DNA of 10,162 nt from Deltaproteobacteria bacterium. GTDB taxonomy: Bacteria > Desulfobacterota > GWC2-55-46 > DRQE01. The stretch is from NCBI GenBank assembly GCA_016219165.1, contig JACRCB010000186.1:1-10162 (forward strand). Direction: 5' to 3'. Shown here in pieces: positions 6,462 to 10,162 of this stretch. Positions within the stretch are counted from its first letter, which is position 1; every line of letters starts with the position of its first letter. Under the pieces are notes generated by a model that was given only the letters and a program-made list of their open reading frames with translations, was not told where the DNA came from and searched no databases. Made by a program: the position numbers and the translations under genes.

Positions 6462-6489
6462 TTGGCAGAGGTTAAAAACTTTTTAAAAA
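6462..6489 (+). promoter_or_regulatory. Candidate promoter of fabI
   Basis: TTGGCA (6462-6467, 5 of 6) and TAAAAA (6484-6489, 4 of 6) with a 16-nt spacer. This is the best match between the repeat and fabI, but the region is A/T-rich and the -10 is poor. fabI needs some promoter here because the repeat and about 125 nt separate it from nth. Confidence 0.35.
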
Positions 6490-6491
6490 GG

Positions 6492-6528
6492 TCCGGGGAA
6501 AACCTCTTACGAAGAATTTTCCCCCGGA
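6492..6528 (+). promoter_or_regulatory. Leader hairpin immediately before the fabI ribosome-binding site
   Basis: TCCGGGGAAAA (6492-6502) pairs with TTTTCCCCCGGA (6517-6528) through 11 bp with one bulged C and a 14-nt loop. It ends only 4 nt before AGGAGGT (6533-6539), the strong fabI Shine-Dalgarno. It could affect ribosome access or mRNA stability; no T-tract follows, so it is not a simple terminator. Confidence 0.5.
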
Positions 6529-6544
6529 AAAAGGAGGTCTTTAA

Positions 6545-7315
6545 ATGGGGCTTCTCGATGGCAAGAAGGCTCTGATATTCGGGGTGGCGAACGAGAGGAG
6601 CATTGCGTGGGGCATTGCAAAGGCCCTCAAAAAAGAGGGGGCAGAGATTGCCTTCACATATGCGGCGGAAAATCTCGAATCGCGGGTAAGACCCCTTGCC
6701 GCCTCCTGCGGCTCGAAGATAGTTTTGCCGTGCGACGCAACGAACGACGGCGAGATGGACGCCCTTTTTGCAACGCTTAAAAGAGAATGGGGGGGATTGG
6801 ACATCCTCCTCCACTCCATAGCCTTCGCAAAGAAGGAGGAACTTAAGGGGGAGTTCCTGAATACCTCGAGGGACGGGTTCAGACTCGCAATGGATGTGAG
6901 CGTGTATTCGCTCGTGGCCCTGTCTCAGAGGGCATGCCCCCTTATGGAGGGCAGGAACGGGAGCATAATTACAATCACATATCTCGGAAGCGAGCGGGTT
7001 ATTCCGAATTACAACGTCATGGGGGTCGGCAAGGCCGCGCTGGAGGCGAGTGTCAAATACCTCGCAGGCGGCCTCGGACTTAAAAAGATACGGGTGAACG
7101 CCATATCCGCAGGCCCGATAAAAACACTCGCGGCAATGGGCATTACGGGGTTTAAAGAAATTCTCGACAGCGTAGAGAAAAAGGCCCCGTTAAGACGCAA
7201 CATAACCCTCGAGGACATAGGCGGAAGCGCCGTTTATCTCGCAAGCGACCTTTCGAGCGGGATGACGGGCGCAATAATCTACGTGGATTCGGGGTTCAAT
7301 ATAATGGGGGTATGA
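6545..7315 (+). CDS. fabI: Enoyl-[acyl-carrier-protein] reductase, NADH-type (256 aa)
   Basis: Catalyses the last reduction of each fatty-acid elongation cycle in the cytoplasmic type II pathway. It is a short-chain dehydrogenase-fold protein with the FabI nucleotide-binding sequence GVANERSIAWGIA (13-25) and the catalytic set Tyr146, Tyr156 and Lys163 (Y-x6-K), in the same positions as in the E. coli enzyme. HSIAFA (90-95) has Ala at the position equivalent to E. coli Gly93 in the triclosan region, a variant also found in other natural FabIs. SAGPIKTLAA (188-197) is the substrate-loop signature. The start is firm: AGGAGGT lies 5-6 nt before ATG. The stop TGA overlaps an ATG (ATGA) of an 18-codon frame; the EndoQ gene follows about 130 nt later and is probably co-transcribed. 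Confidence 0.97.
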   Translation: MGLLDGKKALIFGVANERSIAWGIAKALKKEGAEIAFTYAAENLESRVRPLAASCGSKIVLPCDATNDGEMDALFATLKREWGGLDILLHSIAFAKKEELKGEFLNTSRDGFRLAMDVSVYSLVALSQRACPLMEGRNGSIITITYLGSERVIPNYNVMGVGKAALEASVKYLAGGLGLKKIRVNAISAGPIKTLAAMGITGFKEILDSVEKKAPLRRNITLEDIGGSAVYLASDLSSGMTGAIIYVDSGFNIMGV

Positions 7316-7333
7316 ACGGAATGCCCGCCTCAA

Positions 7334-7402
7334 TCCAGCACCACTTTGGACAGGGCTTCCTCACATGACATTCAAAGCCAACATGTCCAAAGTGGTGCTG
7401 GA
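7334..7402 (+). repeat. 19-bp perfect inverted repeat between fabI and the EndoQ gene
   Basis: The 19 nt at 7334-7352 (TCCAGCACCACTTTGGACA) are the exact reverse complement of 7384-7402. The 31-nt interval contains a further GGCTT/AAGCC pairing (7354-7358 with 7375-7379). In RNA this makes a long stem-loop in the spacer of a probable fabI-EndoQ transcript. It is not followed by a T-tract and is unrelated in sequence to the other repeats in the window. It could be an mRNA processing or attenuation structure, or the remains of a small insertion. Confidence 0.75.
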
Positions 7403-7442
7403 GAGGGGAAAAGAGGATTTCACTCGCGATAGGCACCTTAAA

Positions 7443-8705
7443 ATGCGCATCATAGCGGACCTCCATATACACACGAAATATTCAAGGGCCACGAGTAAGG
7501 ACATGACCCTCCCGAACATCTCCCTCTGGGCAAAGAGGAAGGGCATAAACCTCGTCTCCACGGGGGACTTCACCCACCCGGCGCACTTTGAGTCGATAAA
7601 AAAAACCCTTGCCCCGGAAGGCAACGGACTCTTCGTCGAAAGGGGGAAGGAATCCTCCGGCGGCAGCGTGCATTTCATGCTCGCCTCGGAGGTGAGCAAC
7701 ATCTATACCCAGGGCGGCCGGGTGCGGAAGATACACAACCTCATATTCACCCCCACGCTCGAAGCCGCATTTAGGATAAACTCCACCCTGTCGAGGCTCG
7801 GCAACATTGCTTCCGACGGCCGCCCCATATTCGGCTTCCCCGCGAAGGAACTCTTAAAGATAGTCCTGGATGCGGATGAGGATTCGCTTCTTATCCCCGC
7901 GCATGCGTGGACGCCGTGGTTTTCCATATTCGGGAGCAGAAGCGGATTTGATTCGATAGAGGAGTGTTTCGGGGACATGACGGGGCACATACATGCGATA
8001 GAGACCGGGCTCTCTTCCACCCCCGGGATGAACTGGAGGTTGTCTTCCCTCGACGCGGTGGCCCTCATATCGAACTCCGACGCCCACTCCCCCGCGAAAC
8101 TCGGCAGGGAATCCAACGTGTTCGACTGCGGGATGGACTACCGTGAAATAATGAAGGTTATAAAGGAAAAGGATAAAAAAAGATTTCTTTTTACAATAGA
8201 GTTCTTCCCCGAGGAGGGGAAATACCACTACGACGGCCACAGGGAGTGCGGGGTTTTGTTGTCCCCGGAGGAGACAAGGAAGACCGGCGGGAGATGTCCG
8301 GTCTGCGGCAAGGAGGTGACAATAGGGGTAATGAACAGGGTCGAACAACTCTCGGACAGGCCCGTTGGTTTTGCGCCGCCTGAAGCCATCCCTTCGAAAT
8401 CCGCGGTGCCGCTCGAGGAGATAATAGCGGAGGCGTTCGGGATGGGGGTGAATACCTCCACCGTAAGAAAAGAGTACCTAAGGCTCACTGACCTCGGAGG
8501 CAATGAATTTGCCGTCCTCCTCGACATGCCCGAAGAGGAACTGTTGAAGATAACTCCAGCGGCGGTGGCCGAAGGCATAACAAAGGTCAGGAGGGGGGAA
8601 CTCTCTATCGTCCCGGGGTTCGACGGCGAGTTCGGGAAGATAAAGATATTCGGAAAGGCGGAAGGGCCGAGGGCCGCGGAGCCGAAACAGATGGGGCTGT
8701 TTTGA
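7443..8705 (+). CDS. Endonuclease Q family protein (TIGR00375-like, PHP fold, 420 aa)
   Basis: Likely DNA repair nuclease. EndoQ, described in Thermococcales and later in some bacteria, nicks DNA 5' to deoxyuridine, deoxyinosine and abasic sites. The PHP metal-binding residues are visible: DLHIH (6-10), Glu83 in ASEVSNIYTQ, His98, His154 in IPAHAWTPWF, and Asp213/His215 in NSDAHSPAKLGRE. A zinc-ribbon-like part follows with HRECG (266-270) and CPVC (285-288), then a C-terminal region with an HhH-like KITPAAVAEGITKVRRGEL. The protein ends in QMGLF, which fits the bacterial sliding-clamp binding consensus. The start chosen gives MRIIADLHIH, the usual N-terminus, with a weak ribosome site. In-frame ATGs at 7365 and 7383 would extend it into the inverted repeat. 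The TPR gene starts 10 nt after the stop. Confidence 0.88.
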   Translation: MRIIADLHIHTKYSRATSKDMTLPNISLWAKRKGINLVSTGDFTHPAHFESIKKTLAPEGNGLFVERGKESSGGSVHFMLASEVSNIYTQGGRVRKIHNLIFTPTLEAAFRINSTLSRLGNIASDGRPIFGFPAKELLKIVLDADEDSLLIPAHAWTPWFSIFGSRSGFDSIEECFGDMTGHIHAIETGLSSTPGMNWRLSSLDAVALISNSDAHSPAKLGRESNVFDCGMDYREIMKVIKEKDKKRFLFTIEFFPEEGKYHYDGHRECGVLLSPEETRKTGGRCPVCGKEVTIGVMNRVEQLSDRPVGFAPPEAIPSKSAVPLEEIIAEAFGMGVNTSTVRKEYLRLTDLGGNEFAVLLDMPEEELLKITPAAVAEGITKVRRGELSIVPGFDGEFGKIKIFGKAEGPRAAEPKQMGLF

Positions 8706-8715
8706 AGGATACGCC

Positions 8716-9195
8716 GTGCAAAAAGAAACTGCCGTAGAAAAGGCGATACTCCAGACAAGGAGAGGCAACTTTAGAAGGGCCCTCTCTATCTTCGAAGAAG
8801 ACGGCTGCCATAGAGACGACCCCCTTGCGACCTCCTATTACGCGCTCGCCCTTTCGGTTGTAAGGAAGGAATACGAAGGGGCCCTGTCGCTTTCGATATG
8901 GGCCGCAAAAAAAGAGTTCTACAACCCAGAGATATACCTCAATATCGGAAAGATATGTCTTCTGATGGGAAGGAAAGACCTCGCGTTCAGGGCGTTCAAG
9001 AAAGGGCTCAGGATAGACAAGACCCACAAGGGCATAATAAGCCAGCTCAAAAAACTCGGCATACGCCGCGCCCCCGCGATACCCCAACTCCCAAGGAGGC
9101 ACATACTCAATAAGATTGTCGGCAGACTTATACATGAACTTAAAAAAATCCGGCGGGGTACCCACCCGCAGGGTGGGTCGGGAGCGGATTTCTAA
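8716..9195 (+). CDS. Small TPR-repeat protein with repeat-derived C-terminal tail (159 aa)
   Basis: Predicted cytoplasmic helical-repeat protein of unknown partner. ETAVEKAILQTRRGNFRRAL (4-23), the segment at about 37-68 and PEIYLNIGKICLLMGRKDLA (71-90) with FRAFKKGLRIDKTH read as three tetratricopeptide-like helix pairs, the last being the most canonical. A basic region (112-147) follows. The start is a GTG with AAGGA 7 nt upstream; it lies 10 nt after the EndoQ stop, so translation is probably coupled to that gene. The last residues (RGTHPQGGSG) are encoded by ACCCACCC-GCA-GGGTGGGT, a hairpin module also found in the repeat elements. The stop TAA falls inside the left end of the following element. 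The native C-terminus may thus have been replaced. No catalytic motif is seen. Confidence 0.82.
   Translation: MQKETAVEKAILQTRRGNFRRALSIFEEDGCHRDDPLATSYYALALSVVRKEYEGALSLSIWAAKKEFYNPEIYLNIGKICLLMGRKDLAFRAFKKGLRIDKTHKGIISQLKKLGIRRAPAIPQLPRRHILNKIVGRLIHELKKIRRGTHPQGGSGADF
9160..9181 (+). repeat. Free-standing nested hairpin module inside the TPR gene
   Basis: ACCCACCC-GCA-GGGTGGGT (9160-9178) is a perfect 8-bp stem with a 3-nt loop, followed by CGG. The 18 nt at 9164-9181 are identical to 3190-3207 in arm 3 of repeat copy A, and an inverted variant with a TTC loop lies at 9235-9253 in copy D. Here the module is not surrounded by the rest of the element and is in frame with the TPR protein. Confidence 0.75.
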
Positions 9196-9392
9196 GGAAG
9201 CTCTGAAAAAAGCACTTTTGGGGGAACCTTTCCGACCCACCCTTCGGGTGGGTGCCCGAAGTTTCCCCCAAACCCCCTCCAAAGACTTTTAGAGTGGGCT
9301 GTGCCCACCAGAACTGAAAATTTTTGGAGAGAGTTTGAGAGAACTTTTTTATAAAAAAGTTCTCTCAAGATACTTTTTCAGGGGTTCCCTAA
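9192..9392 (-). repeat. TIR-bounded hairpin repeat, full copy D (~200 bp)
   Basis: Opposite orientation to copies A and B. It opens CTAAGGAAGCTCTGAAAA and closes ATACTTTTTCAGGGGTTCCC. Arm 3 comes first (GGGGGAACCTT pairing with AAGTTTCCCCC) and encloses ACCCACCC-TTC-GGGTGGGT (9235-9253). Then come the arm 2 hairpin AGTGGGCTGTGCCCACC and arm 1, a perfect 34-nt palindrome at 9335-9368. Arm 1 carries a C-G to T-A pair change against copy A, and the outer pair of arm 2 is a G-T intermediate between copies A and B. It fills the gap between the TPR gene, whose stop TAA it overlaps, and galT. Confidence 0.88.
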
Positions 9393-9452
9393 AACACCCC
9401 CGCACCATGCTCTTTGCGCCGGGTATATTTTTCTGTTCAATTGCGGCATCAT

Positions 9453-9458
9453 AAGGAG
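9453..9458 (+). promoter_or_regulatory. Shine-Dalgarno fixing the TTG start of galT
   Basis: AAGGAG ends 8 nt before the TTG at 9467. An in-frame TAA at 9452-9454 excludes any upstream start, and no ATG or GTG occurs between that stop and the conserved GalT N-terminus, so TTG is the only reasonable start codon. Confidence 0.8.
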
Positions 9459-9466
9459 AAAAGGGT

Positions 9467-10162
9467 TTGTCGGAACTGAGGCTCAACGTAATTACGCGGG
9501 AGTGGGTGATAATAGCGAAAGAAAGGGCGAAGAGGCCGCGCGATTTTAAAGGCATTCCTCTCAGAAAACCCCTGCCCGAGTACATCAAGGGGTGCCCGTT
9601 CTGCCCCGGAAACGAGGATAAGACCCCGGAGGAAAGTTTCAGGCTCGAGGGGAAAGAGGGGTGGAAGATAAGGGTCGTCCCGAACAAATTCGAGGTCCTT
9701 TCGAGCGGGGGCGAGAAAAAATGGCTGATAGACGGCGTAAAGAGGACCGTTGCGGGTGTCGGTAAACACGAGGTGATAATAGAAAGCCCCCGGCACAACA
9801 TGAGTCCCGCTCTCTTTTCCCTCGAACACACCAGGGATATAATCAGGATATACAGGGAAAGATTCATCAATGCGCACAGCGACCCGCGGGTGGAACATGC
9901 CATCATATTCAAAAACTACGGGGAAGGGGCGGGCACGTCCCTCGAGCATCCCCATTCCCAACTCATAGCAACCCCGGTCGTGCCGCTGCAGTTCCGGGAC
10001 AGGATACAGGCCGCGCTCCACTACTTCGACGATACGGGTTCATGCCTTGTCTGCGACGTCCTTAAGATGGAACTCAAAGACTCTGTGAGGGTCGTCACCG
10101 ATTCGGAGCACTTCGCCACATTCATACCGTATGCGGCGCTTTCCCCCTTCCATACATGGATA
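9467..10162 (+). CDS. galT: Galactose-1-phosphate uridylyltransferase, 3' truncated by window end (232 codons seen)
   Basis: Leloir-pathway enzyme that swaps UMP between UDP-glucose and galactose-1-phosphate; related enzymes in this family act on other sugar-1-phosphates. Visible features are the N-terminal SELRLNVITREWVIIAKERA, a zinc site with CPFCPGNE (43-50, Cys43 and Cys46) and probably His110 and His161, and the catalytic HPHSQ (161-165) in which His163 is the nucleophile that becomes uridylylated. A second CLVC pair lies at 193-196. The reading frame is open to the last base, so roughly the first two thirds of the protein is present. It begins with TTG behind a good AAGGAG. It is separated from the TPR gene by repeat copy D and 74 nt in which no clear promoter is visible. 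Confidence 0.93.
   Translation, partial: MSELRLNVITREWVIIAKERAKRPRDFKGIPLRKPLPEYIKGCPFCPGNEDKTPEESFRLEGKEGWKIRVVPNKFEVLSSGGEKKWLIDGVKRTVAGVGKHEVIIESPRHNMSPALFSLEHTRDIIRIYRERFINAHSDPRVEHAIIFKNYGEGAGTSLEHPHSQLIATPVVPLQFRDRIQAALHYFDDTGSCLVCDVLKMELKDSVRVVTDSEHFATFIPYAALSPFHTWI

Noticed and set aside
6194..6814. 206-aa minus-strand open frame
   Set aside because: Runs through repeat copy B and antisense to fabI, with no family motif; the translated repeat gives the same WAVPTRTE peptide as other copies.
4403..7325. 15-nt exact match TATGAACGGAATGCC at 4403-4417 and 7311-7325
   Set aside because: A match of this length can arise by chance in 10 kb, does not extend in either direction, and one copy overlaps the fabI stop codon.
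7312..7368. 18-codon frame MNGMPASIQHHFGQGFLT as a gene
   Set aside because: Very short, without motif or own ribosome site, and half of it is the arm of the inverted repeat; kept only as part of a finding.
8605..9282. 225-aa minus-strand open frame
   Set aside because: Antisense to the EndoQ and TPR genes and partly repeat sequence (PTLRVG/PTRRVG); no recognisable domain.

Overview
The window looks like chromosomal DNA from an uncultured, quinone-using bacterium of moderate GC. Frequent ATA and AGG codons, a FabI-type enoyl-ACP reductase, a long-chain polyprenyl diphosphate synthase and an endonuclease Q homologue would fit a deltaproteobacterial or Nitrospirota-like lineage. That placement is an impression from gene content and style, not a demonstrated assignment. 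No phage, plasmid, transposase or CRISPR genes are seen.

Layout. The left third is on the minus strand. It holds a nitrilase-superfamily amidohydrolase (74-868), a 28-residue lysine/serine-rich protein ending in CKPC (1057-1143) with its own promoter and terminator, and a neurotransmitter:sodium symporter (1445-2989) followed by a 32-residue membrane peptide (1324-1422) that looks like its small accessory subunit. The divergent intergenic region (2990-3389) holds one copy of a structured repeat, the symporter promoter and the promoter of a tRNA-Pro(CGG) gene (3390-3466). Everything to the right is on the plus strand: a TIGR02757/DUF2400 protein, a consensus sigma70 promoter followed by polyprenyl diphosphate synthase and endonuclease III, then fabI, an endonuclease Q family protein, a small TPR protein and the 5' two thirds of galT, which runs off the window.

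How the genes relate. Three genes concern DNA damage or resemble damage enzymes: endonuclease III, the EndoQ homologue (which ends in a clamp-binding-like QMGLF) and the TIGR02757 protein, whose DTH motif and C-terminal four-cysteine cluster recall endonuclease III. They are interleaved with lipid and quinone precursor genes (fabI, polyprenyl synthase), as in a housekeeping region rather than an island. fabI, EndoQ and the TPR gene are tightly spaced and probably co-transcribed.

The most unusual content is a family of about 180-200 bp elements at 1-53 (partial), 3046-3246, 6237-6418 and 9192-9392. Each full copy has terminal inverted repeats bounded by TTAA-like ends and three internal arms: a near-perfect 32-34 nt palindrome, a GGTGGGC/GCCCACC hairpin and a GGGGGAA/TTCCCCC arm. 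Base changes between copies are compensatory, so the folded form appears to be preserved. Two copies start on the stop codon of the preceding gene, one sits in the symporter 5' leader, and a small nested hairpin of the element also occurs alone inside the 3' end of the TPR gene.
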